This document shows, piece by piece, positions 35,737 through 44,316 of a stretch of 64,000 nt of DNA. Origin of the DNA: Arthrobacter sp. YD4 (GTDB lineage: Bacteria; Actinomycetota; Actinomycetes; Actinomycetales; Micrococcaceae); contig NZ_JAUHHD010000002.1 in assembly GCF_030410515.1 (NCBI RefSeq), positions 289,419 through 353,418 on the forward strand, read 5' to 3'. Positions within the stretch are counted from its first letter, which is position 1. Each line of letters opens with the position of its first letter. Under the pieces are notes generated by a model that saw only the letters and a list, made by a program, of their open reading frames with translations, had not been told where the DNA came from and did not search any database. Both the position numbers and the translations under genes were made by a program.

Positions 35737-37171
35737 CTTCCTGATGCCTTCCCTCGGGGCGGACATGGACCACGGAAAGATCGTCGAATGGCTGGTCAAG
35801 CCCGGGGACTACGTCCGCCGCGGCGACCTGGTGGCCGTGGTGGACACGGACAAGACCGTCATGGACATCGAGTCCTTCCAGGAGGGGGTGGTGGCGGAAC
35901 TGCTGGTGGGGCTGAACCAGACCGTGCCGGTGGGAACACCCGTGGCCCGGATCACCCAGACCCCGGCCGAGGTCCCCGGGCCGACGCCGGAGGCTCCCCC
36001 GGCGTCCGTTGCCCGGCCGGTTGCCGCAGTCCCGCCGCCGGCCCCGGCACCGGTCGCGCCGCCGGTCCGGCACCTGGCCCACCGGCTCGGCGTGGACACG
36101 GACCGGATCCACGGGACCGGCCGCCTCGGCGCCATCACCCGGGCCGACGTCGAACACGCCGCAGCCTCCCGATCCGACTCGGCCCGACCTGCCGCCGGCC
36201 CGGTGCGGCGTGGCCGGGCGGAGCCTGACCGGGAGGAGTCCGGCCGCGTTCGCGCGGCGCCCCGCGCCCGCCGCCTCGCAGCGGAGCTCGGCGTCGACCT
36301 TTCCACGCTCGACGGGACCGGCCCGGACGGCGCCGTGACGGTGCGGGACGTGCAACGGGCCGCCGACACCCGGGAAGTCCCCGGCGCTCCACTGGCGGAG
36401 CCGCCCGCGGCGCCCGCCGCTCCCGAACAAGGCGGACAGCGACAAACCGTGGCGGAGCCGCCCGCCCAGGCACAACAGGCCGGCACCGAAACCCCGGCGA
36501 CGGACCGGACCGCGGCGCTCCGGCGGGCGATCGGTTCGCTGATGTCCCGCTCCAAGCAGACCATCCCGCACTACTACCTCAGTGCCACGCTGGACCTGCG
36601 CGCGGCCATGGACTGGATGCAACACGTCAACGCGCAACGGCCCGTGGCGGCCCGGCTGGTCCCCTCAGCCTTGCTGCTCAAGGCCGCCGCGCTCGCCGCC
36701 CGGGACGTACCGGAGGTCAACGGCTTCTATGTCGACGACGAATTCCGGCCCAGCCCCGCGGTTCACCTGGGCGTGGCGGTGGCCCTGCGGCAGGGCGGCC
36801 TGGTGGCGCCGGCCCTGCACGACGCGGACACCCTCACCCTGGACGAACTGATGGCCCAGCTGCGCGACCTGGTGGGCAGGGCCCGGGCCGGGCGGCTGCA
36901 GCGGGCCGAAATGGCGGACCCCACGCTCACCGTGACCAACCTGGGCGACCTCGGCGTCGACTGCGTCTTCGGCGTGATCTACCCGCCGCAGGTGGCCTTG
37001 CTGGGCCTCGGCCGGGTGCAGGAACAGCCGTGGGCGGAGAACGGGATGCTGGGGGTGCGGTACGCGGTGACCGCCACCCTCTCGGCCGACCACAGGGTCA
37101 GCGACGGCCTTCGCGGCGGCCGCTACCTGGCCCGGATCGGGGAACTGCTGCAAACGCCCGAAGAGCTTTGA
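35729..37171 (+). CDS. Dihydrolipoamide acyltransferase (E2) with two subunit-binding domains
   Basis: A 480-residue E2. One lipoyl domain (about 3-78, lipoyl Lys42 in [10 protein letters not shown]), then a Pro/Ala linker, two peripheral-subunit-binding domains (about 113-146, [18 protein letters not shown], and about 177-212, [20 protein letters not shown]), a second linker, and the catalytic domain (about 260-480, catalytic His455 in DHRVSDG). Standard E2 proteins carry one binding domain. The GTG at 35729 overlaps the end of E1beta. No E3 (lipoamide dehydrogenase) is encoded nearby, so it must be shared with another locus. Confidence 0.88.
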   Translation: MGDFLMPSLGADMDHGKIVEWLVKPGDYVRRGDLVAVVDTDKTVMDIESFQEGVVAELLVGLNQTVPVGTPVARITQTPAEVPGPTPEAPPASVARPVAAVPPPAPAPVAPPVRHLAHRLGVDTDRIHGTGRLGAITRADVEHAAASRSDSARPAAGPVRRGRAEPDREESGRVRAAPRARRLAAELGVDLSTLDGTGPDGAVTVRDVQRAADTREVPGAPLAEPPAAPAAPEQGGQRQTVAEPPAQAQQAGTETPATDRTAALRRAIGSLMSRSKQTIPHYYLSATLDLRAAMDWMQHVNAQRPVAARLVPSALLLKAAALAARDVPEVNGFYVDDEFRPSPAVHLGVAVALRQGGLVAPALHDADTLTLDELMAQLRDLVGRARAGRLQRAEMADPTLTVTNLGDLGVDCVFGVIYPPQVALLGLGRVQEQPWAENGMLGVRYAVTATLSADHRVSDGLRGGRYLARIGELLQTPEEL

Positions 37172-37194
37172 CCACGAGCGGGAACGGAGAGGCC

Positions 37195-37437
37195 ATGAAC
37201 GAACAGGACGCCCGGGAGGCGGTCCGTGCGGCGCTGCGGAAGGTGGCGCCCGAGGTCGAACTGGACGACGTCGACGGCGGCGCACGGCTGCGCCAGGACC
37301 TGGAGCTGGACTCGCTGGACTTCCTCCGGCTGGTGGAAGTGATCGACACGGACACCGGGGTGGACATCCCCGAGCGCGACTACCCGGCCGTCGCCACGGT
37401 GGACGGACTGGTCGGCTACCTCGGCAGCCACGGGTAG
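37195..37437 (+). CDS. Acyl carrier protein-like protein
   Basis: An 80-residue, acidic, four-helix ACP. The phosphopantetheine attachment motif is ELDSLDFLRL, with Ser40. GGAGAGG lies just upstream of the ATG, 23 bases after the E2 stop. It is the last gene of the ligase-E1-E2 operon; a dedicated ACP beside 2-oxoacid dehydrogenase genes is unusual for canonical Pdh and implies that the ligase or the E2 product is transferred to a carrier protein. It is distinct from a fatty-acid-synthase ACP, and fab genes are absent here. Confidence 0.85.
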   Translation: MNEQDAREAVRAALRKVAPEVELDDVDGGARLRQDLELDSLDFLRLVEVIDTDTGVDIPERDYPAVATVDGLVGYLGSHG

Positions 37438-37455
37438 CGATAGAGAGGCACTGTC

Positions 37456-37728
37456 ATGATGAATGGTTGGTACGGAAACGGGTGGGGCCTCGGCGGCTGG
37501 ATCGTCATGGCCTTGCTGATGCTGATTTTCTGGGGCGGCGTGATCACGGTGGTGGTGCTCCTCCTGCGGCGGCCCCACCACCCCGGCCACGGCTTCCCGG
37601 AGCGCGGCTTCCCGGAACAGCCCGCGCACGATGACGCCGAGCGGATCCTCAACGAGCGCTTCGCCCGAGGGGAAATCGACGAGCAGGAACTCACCGCGCG
37701 GCGGGCGGCCCTGAGGCGCCGGGAGTGA
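37456..37728 (+). CDS. SHOCT-domain membrane protein
   Basis: A 90-residue protein: one transmembrane helix at about 13-37 (GGWIVMALLMLIFWGGVITV), a His/Pro-rich linker and a C-terminal SHOCT motif (AERILNERFARGEIDEQELT). It overlaps the cupredoxin gene by 4 bases (GTGA). Likely a small envelope protein; its role is unknown, but the context points to copper or redox stress. Confidence 0.82.
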   Translation: MMNGWYGNGWGLGGWIVMALLMLIFWGGVITVVVLLLRRPHHPGHGFPERGFPEQPAHDDAERILNERFARGEIDEQELTARRAALRRRE

Positions 37729-38306
37729 GCGGGCTCTCCCGGCGGGGCGAGAACCTTGTGGCGGGCGCCGCCGTCGTCGTCTTGACCGTGCTGAGCCTCT
37801 TGGCCGTCGGACTCCTGGGCACCCCGGCCGGCCCCGGTCCCGGCGGCGGCCCCGGCGGGCGGCCCGCGGCCGGGTGCACCGTCCCGGCCCTGACCGGAAC
37901 CCAGATCAACGTCACGCTGACGAACATGGGCGGACCGGTCATGCGCCCGCGGAACGGCATGATGGGCGGGGCGATGCGGCTGCGGGCGGACCGCGGCACC
38001 GTCACCCACGGCACGGTCTCCTTCCTGGTGACCAACGCCGGGAACATCAGCCACGAGATGGTGATCCTCCCCCTGCCCGACAACCAGGTCCCCGGAACCC
38101 GTCCGGTCGGGCCGGACGGCACCATCGACGAAAGCGGCAGCCTCGGGGAGGTCTCCGCCAGCTGCTCCGAAGGCTCCGGTGACGGAATCCTGCCCGGCAC
38201 CTCGGGCTGGGTGACCCTCACTCTGCCGCCGGGCCGGTATGAGCTGGCCTGTAACCTCCCCGGCCATTACGAGGCCGGCATGTACACCCAGCTCACCGTC
38301 ACCTGA
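37725..38306 (+). CDS. Membrane-anchored cupredoxin (sulfocyanin-like)
   Basis: A 193-residue protein with an N-terminal anchor helix (about 11-31) followed by a Pro/Gly linker and a single cupredoxin domain. Type-1 copper ligands can be read as His110 (NISHEMV), Cys176 (LACNLPGHY), His181 and Met186 (EAGMY). It would carry electrons or bind copper at the outer face of the membrane. GTG start at 37725, coupled to the SHOCT gene. It belongs with the DUF6153 and DUF305 genes downstream. Confidence 0.87.
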   Translation: MSGLSRRGENLVAGAAVVVLTVLSLLAVGLLGTPAGPGPGGGPGGRPAAGCTVPALTGTQINVTLTNMGGPVMRPRNGMMGGAMRLRADRGTVTHGTVSFLVTNAGNISHEMVILPLPDNQVPGTRPVGPDGTIDESGSLGEVSASCSEGSGDGILPGTSGWVTLTLPPGRYELACNLPGHYEAGMYTQLTVT

Positions 38307-38374
38307 GCCCGGCCCCGGATAGCCGCCTCCGGTGGAAAAGGTAGCCTTGGATCAAGCAGCTTCCACCAGGAGGG

Positions 38375-38815
38375 ATGATCGCCGTGACCGGACAGGCCGC
38401 CAGCATGATGGCCGTCCTGCACCGTGCCCGGATGGTCCTGCTGTCCGTGGCCCTCATGGTCGGCATCCTCGGAATGCACGTCATGTCGCTCGCACCGATG
38501 GACGGGCACGGCACCCCGGCGGAGGCCTCCGCCGCCGTCCACAGCGCCGCAATGCCCGACCACAATCACGGTGGCCAGCAGCAGCCGGGGACTGCGCCCG
38601 ACGACCATTGCACCGGCCCGCACGGCGGCACCGGCATGCACACCATGGATTCCTCCTGCACTCCTGCCGCGGCGTCGGCGTCTTTCGCGGCCCCGCCGCC
38701 GGGCACCGGTGTCGCCGTCGCCACCCCGCCGTTCGGCGTCTTCGTGGCGTCCCCGCGCTGGTCCTATCGTCCCGGGAGCCCATCCCCCGGGGACCTTTGC
38801 ATCAGCCGGACGTAA
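38375..38815 (+). CDS. DUF6153-like His/Met-rich membrane protein
   Basis: A 146-residue protein with one N-terminal hydrophobic segment (VLLSVALMVGILGMHVMSLA) and an exported part rich in His, Met and Pro (MPDHNHGGQQQPG, HCTGPHGGTGMHTM), two of its Cys in H-C and S-C contexts. This fits DUF6153-type actinobacterial proteins found with copper genes. AGGAGGG overlaps the ATG too closely; GTG 38387 (residue 5) is an alternative start with better spacing. Metal binding is inferred. Confidence 0.7.
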   Translation: MIAVTGQAASMMAVLHRARMVLLSVALMVGILGMHVMSLAPMDGHGTPAEASAAVHSAAMPDHNHGGQQQPGTAPDDHCTGPHGGTGMHTMDSSCTPAAASASFAAPPPGTGVAVATPPFGVFVASPRWSYRPGSPSPGDLCISRT

Positions 38816-38944
38816 AAGGAAAGGCCGCGCCGTGAAGTTTCCGGCGCCCGCCCCGCCGGCCGCCCGTAGGGCCTGGCCGGCGCGTCAACGACGCGTACCT
38901 CTTCCGCGGGCGCCCGAGCGCCCGAAACGATCCGAAGGACCCCG

Positions 38945-39571
38945 ATGAAAACCCAGAAGTACCTTGCCCTGTCCGCCACCGCCGTCACTGTCGCCCTTGC
39001 CCTCGCCGGCTGCGCCTCCGGCTCCAGTACAGGCTCCGCCCCGATGAATTCCATGAACGGCATGGATCACGGAAGTATGTCCGGCAGCGCACCCGCCAGC
39101 ACCGCGCCCGCCGCCGCGGACCACAATGCTGCGGACACGATGTTTACCCAAGGCATGATCCCCCACCACCAGCAGGCCGTGGAGATGAGCGACCTGATGC
39201 TGGGCAAGAGCGGCATCCCCGCGCCGGTCAAGGACCTCGCCACCAGGATCAAGGCCGCTCAGGGCCCGGAGATCGCCACCATGACCGGCTGGCTCAAGGG
39301 TTGGAACGAGTCCGCCACCATGGCGCCCGGCCACACCATGGAGGGCATGATGGGCGACGACGACCTGAACGGCTTGAAGGCCGCCCAGGGCACCGAGGCG
39401 GCCAAGCTGTTCCTAACCCAGATGATCGCCCACCACCAGGGCGCCGTCACGATGGCCAAGACCGAGATCGCTCAGGGGAAGAACGCCGACGCGGTGGCGC
39501 TGGCGAAGAGCATCGTCACCGCCCAGGAGGGCGAGATCAAGGAGATGCAGGGGCTGTTGCCGAGCCTCTAG
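38945..39571 (+). CDS. DUF305 lipoprotein
   Basis: A 208-residue lipoprotein (lipobox LAGC, Cys23) with two repeats of the DUF305 unit: MFTQGMIPHHQQAVEMSDLM and, later, FLTQMIAHHQGAVTMAKTEI, each with HHQ and Met residues. DUF305 proteins are ferritin-like helical, often linked with copper and multicopper oxidase genes. It follows DUF6153 and the cupredoxin in the same direction. Its stop is 3 bases from the end of the convergent FAD monooxygenase gene. Confidence 0.9.
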   Translation: MKTQKYLALSATAVTVALALAGCASGSSTGSAPMNSMNGMDHGSMSGSAPASTAPAAADHNAADTMFTQGMIPHHQQAVEMSDLMLGKSGIPAPVKDLATRIKAAQGPEIATMTGWLKGWNESATMAPGHTMEGMMGDDDLNGLKAAQGTEAAKLFLTQMIAHHQGAVTMAKTEIAQGKNADAVALAKSIVTAQEGEIKEMQGLLPSL

Positions 39572-39574
39572 GCG

Positions 39575-40828
39575 CTAGGCATGGGCCTGCGGGCTTGCCC
39601 CGGCGCGGCGCGCGAACGCCGGGGCATGCTCGGGCAGCGGCCCGAAGCCGATCAGCCGTGGCATCAGGCCGCGGATGGCCGGGAGCCGGCGGGCCAGCAG
39701 GATCACGATGCCCGGGATCCGGGTCCGCTTCCCGGCCATCACCGGCCCAAAAATCGCCCGGTGCATCAGGCGTTGCGCGGTCTGCACGATCACGGTGGGC
39801 GGGCGGCGCCGCCGTTCCACCTTCTCCAGGTCCTCGGCACTGACGGTTCCCCGCAGCAGGGCGGGGGCCAGCAGCTTCGCGGCGGCGACGGCGTCCTGGA
39901 TGGCGAGATTGATGCCGACGCCGCCCGCCGGGGACATCGCGTGGGCCGCATCGCCGATGCAGAGGAGGCCGTTCAGGTGCCAGGACCGCAGCCGGTCCAG
40001 CCGGACGTCCAGCCAGTGCAGGTCATCGAGGGAGCCGATGGCATCCACGCGGTCGGCGAGGTCGGGCCGCAGCGCCGCGATCCGCCGTCGGAAGCCCTCC
40101 ACCCCCTCGGCCCGGATCCGCGCGTCCGCTCCCTTGGGGGCCAGGTACGCGATCTGGTAGTAATCGGTGCGGTTGAGGGCGATCAGGGCCTCGCCCGGGC
40201 CGAGCGCCGGGATCAGTCCGGCCACCTCGCCGGCTTCCTCGGCGTGGCGCGGAAGCCTGAACCACCAGGTGTCGAACGGGACGGGAAACTCCGCCGGGGC
40301 GAGCCCGGCCGCAGCCCGGAGTGCCGAATGCCGGCCGTCGGTCGCCACCACCAGGTCCGCCCGCAGGTCCTCCTCGCCACCGTCCGGGCGGCGCAGGCGG
40401 ATGCCGCGGACCCGGCCGCCGTCGCGGATCAGGCCGGTGGCGGAGTGGCTCATCAGCAGCGTGAAGCCCGGTTCCTCGGCCGCGGCGGCCGCCAGGAAGT
40501 TCAGGAAATCCCACTGCGGCATCATGGCGATGTAGTCATAGGGGGGCTTCAGCAGTCCGAAGTCGCCCAGGGTCACCGGCGGCCCGCCCGGTACCGGCAG
40601 GACCACGCTCCGCAGCTTGCTCTGTGGCAGCCGGCGGAACTCCTCGCCGAGTCCCAGCTCGTCGATCAGCCGGACCGTAGAGGGGTGGACGGTGTCGCCG
40701 CGGAAGTCGCGGAGGAAGTCGGCGTGTTTTTCCACCACCGTCACGCGCACGCCGGCCCGCGCCAGCAACAGGCCGAGCATGAGGCCGGCCGGACCGCCGC
40801 CCGCCACCACACATCCCGTGGACTCCAT
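39575..40828 (-). CDS. FAD-dependent oxidoreductase/aromatic hydroxylase-like (UbiH/PHBH family)
   Basis: A 417-residue group A flavoprotein monooxygenase: N-terminal CVVAGGGPAGLMLGLLLARA (GxGxxG), the VVATDGRHSALRAAAGL (DG) motif, and the GD motif CIGDAAHAMSPAGGVGINLA. The substrate may be an aromatic or polyketide-like compound; no catabolic genes adjoin. The leaderless geometry places the start at the ATG of 40828, two codons after the first ATG. Confidence 0.87.
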   Translation of the reverse strand: MESTGCVVAGGGPAGLMLGLLLARAGVRVTVVEKHADFLRDFRGDTVHPSTVRLIDELGLGEEFRRLPQSKLRSVVLPVPGGPPVTLGDFGLLKPPYDYIAMMPQWDFLNFLAAAAAEEPGFTLLMSHSATGLIRDGGRVRGIRLRRPDGGEEDLRADLVVATDGRHSALRAAAGLAPAEFPVPFDTWWFRLPRHAEEAGEVAGLIPALGPGEALIALNRTDYYQIAYLAPKGADARIRAEGVEGFRRRIAALRPDLADRVDAIGSLDDLHWLDVRLDRLRSWHLNGLLCIGDAAHAMSPAGGVGINLAIQDAVAAAKLLAPALLRGTVSAEDLEKVERRRRPPTVIVQTAQRLMHRAIFGPVMAGKRTRIPGIVILLARRLPAIRGLMPRLIGFGPLPEHAPAFARRAGASPQAHA

Positions 40829-40834
40829 GGCCAT

Positions 40835-40840
40835 ACGCTA
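40835..40840 (-). promoter_or_regulatory. -10 element (TAGCGT) for leaderless FAD oxidoreductase
   Basis: On the minus strand TAGCGT ends 6 bases before the ATG at 40828, and immediately abuts an earlier in-frame ATG at 40834. Confidence 0.45.
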
Positions 40841-41022
40841 CGCCGGTCCGGACCCGGGCGGCAGGGCCTTAGCGGGCGCATTTCCGCGCCGGTTCCGGAC
40901 CGCCGCGGCGGAAACGGACCGGCGCGCCCCGGGTCCGCGGCGCCCCGGTCCGAAAGCGCCGCGGATACCGCCCCGGGAGCCCAGTTAGCCGGCAACAGTT
41001 GAGCCCGGGGGATGCCGCTGAC

Positions 41023-41028
41023 TAGGCT
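41023..41028 (+). promoter_or_regulatory. -10 element (TAGGCT) for leaderless nadE
   Basis: TAGGCT ends 7 bases before the ATG at 41036, which supports this start over the in-frame ATG at 41012. Confidence 0.5.
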
Positions 41029-41035
41029 GAGGGAC

Positions 41036-41857
41036 ATGCGTGAACTCCAGGCGAAGATCATCGAGGAAATGGGCGTGCAGCCCCGGATCGATCCGGCCGG
41101 GGAGGTGCGCAAACGCGTCACGTTCCTGAAGGAATACCTCAAGGCCAGCCACACCAAGGGCTTCGTCCTGGGCATCTCCGGCGGACTCGATTCCTCGCTG
41201 GCCGGCCGGCTGGCGCAACTGGCGGTCGAGGAGCTCGAGGCCGAGGGCACGGAGGCCGACTTCGTGGCGGTGCGGCTGCCTTACGGCGTCCAGCACGACG
41301 AGGAAGACGCCCAGGCCGCGCTCGACTTCATCAGGGCCAAGACCGAGTGGACCTTCAACATCTCGGCCGCCGTCGACGGCTTCGAGGACGAGTTCGAGAA
41401 GACCACCGGCGACGGCATCTCCGACTTCCACAAGGGCAACACCAAGGCCCGCACCCGCATGACAGCCCAGTACGCCCTGGCGGGCGAGCGCAACTACCTG
41501 GTGATCGGCACGGACCACGGCGCCGAATCCGTTACCGGGTTCTTCACCAAGTTCGGCGACGGCGGCGCGGACATCCTCCCGCTGTTCGGCCTGAACAAGC
41601 GCCAGAACCGGGCCCTGCTTGCCGAACTCGGCGCCCCGGCGCGGATCTGGGAGAAGGTGCCGACGGCGGACCTGCTCGACAACACGCCCGGCCGCACCGA
41701 CGAGGACGAACTGGGCCTGAGCTACGACACGATCGATGACTACCTTGAGGGCCGCGACGTCCCCGAGGGGGCGGCAGAGGCGATCGAGAAGCGCTACCTG
41801 CAGACCCGGCACAAGCGGACCGTTCCCGTCTCCATCTTCGACACCTGGTGGAAGTAA
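41036..41857 (+). CDS. nadE: NAD+ synthetase (ammonia-dependent)
   Basis: A 273-residue enzyme converting nicotinate adenine dinucleotide + NH3 + ATP to NAD+. The ATP-pyrophosphatase P-loop is SGGLDSS at about 48-54; [60 protein letters not shown] and [20 protein letters not shown] match E. coli NadE closely. There is no N-terminal glutaminase domain, so free ammonia is used. Convergent with the IclR gene. Confidence 0.96.
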   Translation: MRELQAKIIEEMGVQPRIDPAGEVRKRVTFLKEYLKASHTKGFVLGISGGLDSSLAGRLAQLAVEELEAEGTEADFVAVRLPYGVQHDEEDAQAALDFIRAKTEWTFNISAAVDGFEDEFEKTTGDGISDFHKGNTKARTRMTAQYALAGERNYLVIGTDHGAESVTGFFTKFGDGGADILPLFGLNKRQNRALLAELGAPARIWEKVPTADLLDNTPGRTDEDELGLSYDTIDDYLEGRDVPEGAAEAIEKRYLQTRHKRTVPVSIFDTWWK

Positions 41858-41864
41858 TAGCCCC

Positions 41865-42638
41865 CTAGGCGCTCTGCAGCTGCAGCGAGATCCGGTGCGC
41901 CTCGTCCAGCAGCAGGCGGCCCAGCTGTTCGCCCCGCTCGCCGCGGAAGCGCGGTTCGATCCCGGTCAGGGACAGCGCCCAGGCCGGGCGTCCCCGCCTG
42001 TCGAACACGGCCGCGCCCATCCCCCAGCTGCCCTCCAGGACCAGCCCGGGATTGACCGAGTAGCCCGTGGACCGGGTCAGCTCCAGGTTGGCCCGGACCC
42101 GGTCCTCCGTGTGCCCGGCGGCGAAGCTGCCCGCGTGGGCTTCCCAGTCGGACAGGATCTCCTCCTGCTCCTCGGGTGGCAGGAACGCCATGATGGCCGT
42201 CCCGGCGGAGGCCACCCCCAGGGGGAAGCGGACGCCCTCGTGCAGGACGAAGGAGCGCACCGGGAAACTGCCCTCCTCCCGGAGCAGGCAGACGGTCTCG
42301 GCACCGCGGCGGATGGAGAAGAAGGCGCTCTCTCCCGTCTCCTCGGCCAGCCGGCGCAGGCTGGGCCGGGCGATGTCCTCCAGCGGGAACCGGGCCGAGG
42401 CAACGGACCCAAGCAGCAGGACCTCCGGGCCCAGCACCCAGTGCCCGCTGACCGTGTCCTGGTCCAGCAGCCCCTCCGCGGCGAGCGAGCTCAGCAGCCG
42501 GTGCACGGTGGGCCGGGTCAGCCCGGACTCGCGGACCAGCTCGGCCAGCCCGGACCCCTCCGGCTTCCGCCCGACGATCCGCAGCAGCGCCGCCACCCGG
42601 CTGACCACCTGCGCACCCTGCACCGGAACCGCACTCAT
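41865..42638 (-). CDS. IclR-family regulator of the 3-oxoacid CoA-transferase operon
   Basis: A 257-residue IclR protein: winged-helix N-terminal domain at about 8-70 (VVSRVAALLRIVGRKPEGSG, RESGLTRPTVHRLLSSLAAE) and the IclR ligand domain (about 80-250, ESAFFSIRRGAETVCLLREE, LPLGVASAGTAIMAFLPP-like, GYSVNPGLVLEGSWGMGAAV). PcaR/PcaU/IclR relatives respond to beta-ketoadipate or similar acids. It is divergent from the transferase genes with palindromes in between. The ATG at 42638 was chosen; the frame is open far upstream through the intergenic region. Confidence 0.9.
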   Translation of the reverse strand: MSAVPVQGAQVVSRVAALLRIVGRKPEGSGLAELVRESGLTRPTVHRLLSSLAAEGLLDQDTVSGHWVLGPEVLLLGSVASARFPLEDIARPSLRRLAEETGESAFFSIRRGAETVCLLREEGSFPVRSFVLHEGVRFPLGVASAGTAIMAFLPPEEQEEILSDWEAHAGSFAAGHTEDRVRANLELTRSTGYSVNPGLVLEGSWGMGAAVFDRRGRPAWALSLTGIEPRFRGERGEQLGRLLLDEAHRISLQLQSA

Positions 42639-42673
42639 CCGAACCCTCCAACCGCTCAAAAGCATCCTAATCA

Positions 42674-42686
42674 TCCACAATATGGA
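42674..42686. promoter_or_regulatory. IclR-type palindrome TCCA-N5-TGGA
   Basis: TCCACAATATGGA between the divergent IclR and CoA-transferase genes; matched by a related half-palindrome GTCCACACTGTAGA at 42703-42716. Confidence 0.5.
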
Positions 42687-42793
42687 CAGCTCACAGCCTA
42701 CCGTCCACACTGTAGAAATCCACGGAATTCCGGGAATTTCCCGCGTTGACAGTGTTCCACACCACACCCTAAGCTCCTTCATCAGGTCAACAG

Positions 42794-42806
42794 TCCACAA
42801 AGTGGA
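42794..42806. promoter_or_regulatory. IclR-type palindrome TCCAC-AAA-GTGGA
   Basis: Perfect inverted repeat TCCACAAAGTGGA 57 bases before the CoA-transferase alpha ATG. It shares the TCCAC half-site with the copies at 42674 and 42704, so the regulator probably binds several copies across the intergenic region. Confidence 0.55.
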
Positions 42807-42863
42807 TGGCGGTTCCGGCCCCGCCGGCCCGCCAACAGCTCGAACGCTCAACGAGGAGATGCC

Positions 42864-43586
42864 ATGTCCAAGCTCAGAACCAGCGCAGCCGCCGCCCTGC
42901 AGGATGTCCTGCGGGACGGCATGACGCTCGCCGTCGGCGGCTTCGGCCTCAGCGGCATCCCCGCGGACCTGATCGAGGCCGTACGGGACTCCGGCGTCAA
43001 GGACCTCACGGTCGTCTCCAACAACATGGGCGTGGACGGCAAGGGCCTGGGCCTGCTGATCGAGGCCGGCCAGGTCCGCAAGGTCATCGCCTCCTACGTG
43101 GGTGAGAACAAGCTCTTCGCCGAGCAGTACCTGGCCGGCAAGCTGGAGGTCGAATTCACGCCGCAGGGCACGCTCGCGGAGCGGATGCGCGCCGGCGGCG
43201 CAGGCATCCCCGCCTTCTACACCAAGACCGGCGTCGGCACCCTGGTGGCCGAAGGCAAGCCGCTCGCGGAGTTCGACGGCGAAACGTACGTCCAGGAGCG
43301 CGCCATCAAGGCCGACGTCGCCCTGGTCCACGCGCACACCGCGGACACCGACGGCAACCTGATCTACCGCTACACAGCGCAGAACTTCAACCCCGTCGTC
43401 GCCACCGCCGGCGCCGTGACCATCGCCGAGGCCGAGGTGATCGTCGAACCCGGCCAGCTGGACCCGAACCACATCGTCACCCCCGGCGTCTTCGTCCAGC
43501 GCCTGGTCCAGGCCACCGACCGGGTCAAGGACATCGAACAGCGCACCGTCCGGCCCCGCGCCGAAGCCGCCCCCGCCGCGGTCTGA
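42864..43586 (+). CDS. 3-oxoacid CoA-transferase subunit A
   Basis: A 240-residue alpha subunit: [20 protein letters not shown] (the GGFGLSG CoA-loop), [40 protein letters not shown] and [20 protein letters not shown]. Forms an alpha-beta enzyme with the next gene. Possible reactions are beta-ketoadipate + succinyl-CoA (PcaI) or acetoacetate + succinyl-CoA (ScoA). GAGGAG lies 5 bases before the ATG. Confidence 0.93.
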   Translation: MSKLRTSAAAALQDVLRDGMTLAVGGFGLSGIPADLIEAVRDSGVKDLTVVSNNMGVDGKGLGLLIEAGQVRKVIASYVGENKLFAEQYLAGKLEVEFTPQGTLAERMRAGGAGIPAFYTKTGVGTLVAEGKPLAEFDGETYVQERAIKADVALVHAHTADTDGNLIYRYTAQNFNPVVATAGAVTIAEAEVIVEPGQLDPNHIVTPGVFVQRLVQATDRVKDIEQRTVRPRAEAAPAAV

Positions 43587-43620
43587 TCCGCCCCACCGAC
43601 ACTTTTCCAGGAGACTCACC

Positions 43621-44316
43621 ATGGCTTGGACCCGCAACGACATGGCCGCCATCGCGGCCGAAGAACTCAACGACGGCGACTACGTCAACCTCGGCATCGG
43701 CATCCCCACGCTCGTGGCCAACAACCTGCGCGAAGGCGTGCGCGTAGTGCTGCAGAGCGAAAACGGCCTGCTCGGCATGGGCCCGTTCCCCTACGAGGGC
43801 GAAGAGGACGCGGACCTGATCAACGCCGGCAAGCAGACCGTCACGGTCCTGCCCGGCGGCAGCATCTTCGACTCCGCCACCTCCTTCGGCATGATCCGCG
43901 GCGGTCACGTCAAGGTCGCCATCCTCGGCGCCATGCAGGTCTCCGGCGCCGGCGACCTCGCCAACTGGACCATCCCCGGCAAGATGGTCAAGGGCATGGG
44001 CGGCGCCATGGACCTGGTGGCCGGCACACCGCGCGTCGTCGTCCTCACCGAACACAACGCCAAGGACGGCACCGCCAAAATCGTCAAGGAATGCACCCTG
44101 CCGCTGACCGGCCTGAGCTGCGTGGACCGCATCATCAGCGACCTGGCCGTCTTCGACCTGGTAAAGAACGAAGACACCGGTAGCCGCCGGCTCACGCTCA
44201 CGCGCCTCGCCCCCGGCGTCACGGTCGAGGAGATCCGCGGGAAGACCGAGGCGGAGTTCGACGTCGATCCCGCCCTGGAAGAGACCACTGACGCGCTTGA
44301 GGAGGCCCGGGCATGA
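43621..44316 (+). CDS. 3-oxoacid CoA-transferase subunit B
   Basis: A 231-residue beta subunit with the catalytic glutamate in [20 protein letters not shown] (the SENG motif) and [40 protein letters not shown] and [20 protein letters not shown]. Matches PcaJ/ScoB. ATG after AGGAGA; its end overlaps the thiolase ATG by four bases. Confidence 0.94.
   Translation: MAWTRNDMAAIAAEELNDGDYVNLGIGIPTLVANNLREGVRVVLQSENGLLGMGPFPYEGEEDADLINAGKQTVTVLPGGSIFDSATSFGMIRGGHVKVAILGAMQVSGAGDLANWTIPGKMVKGMGGAMDLVAGTPRVVVLTEHNAKDGTAKIVKECTLPLTGLSCVDRIISDLAVFDLVKNEDTGSRRLTLTRLAPGVTVEEIRGKTEAEFDVDPALEETTDALEEARA

Noticed and set aside
41865..43670. A 601-codon frame that would fuse the IclR gene with sequence antisense to the CoA-transferase
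   Set aside because: Only the part up to the ATG at 42638 matches IclR. The upstream part crosses the operator region and runs opposite two real genes.
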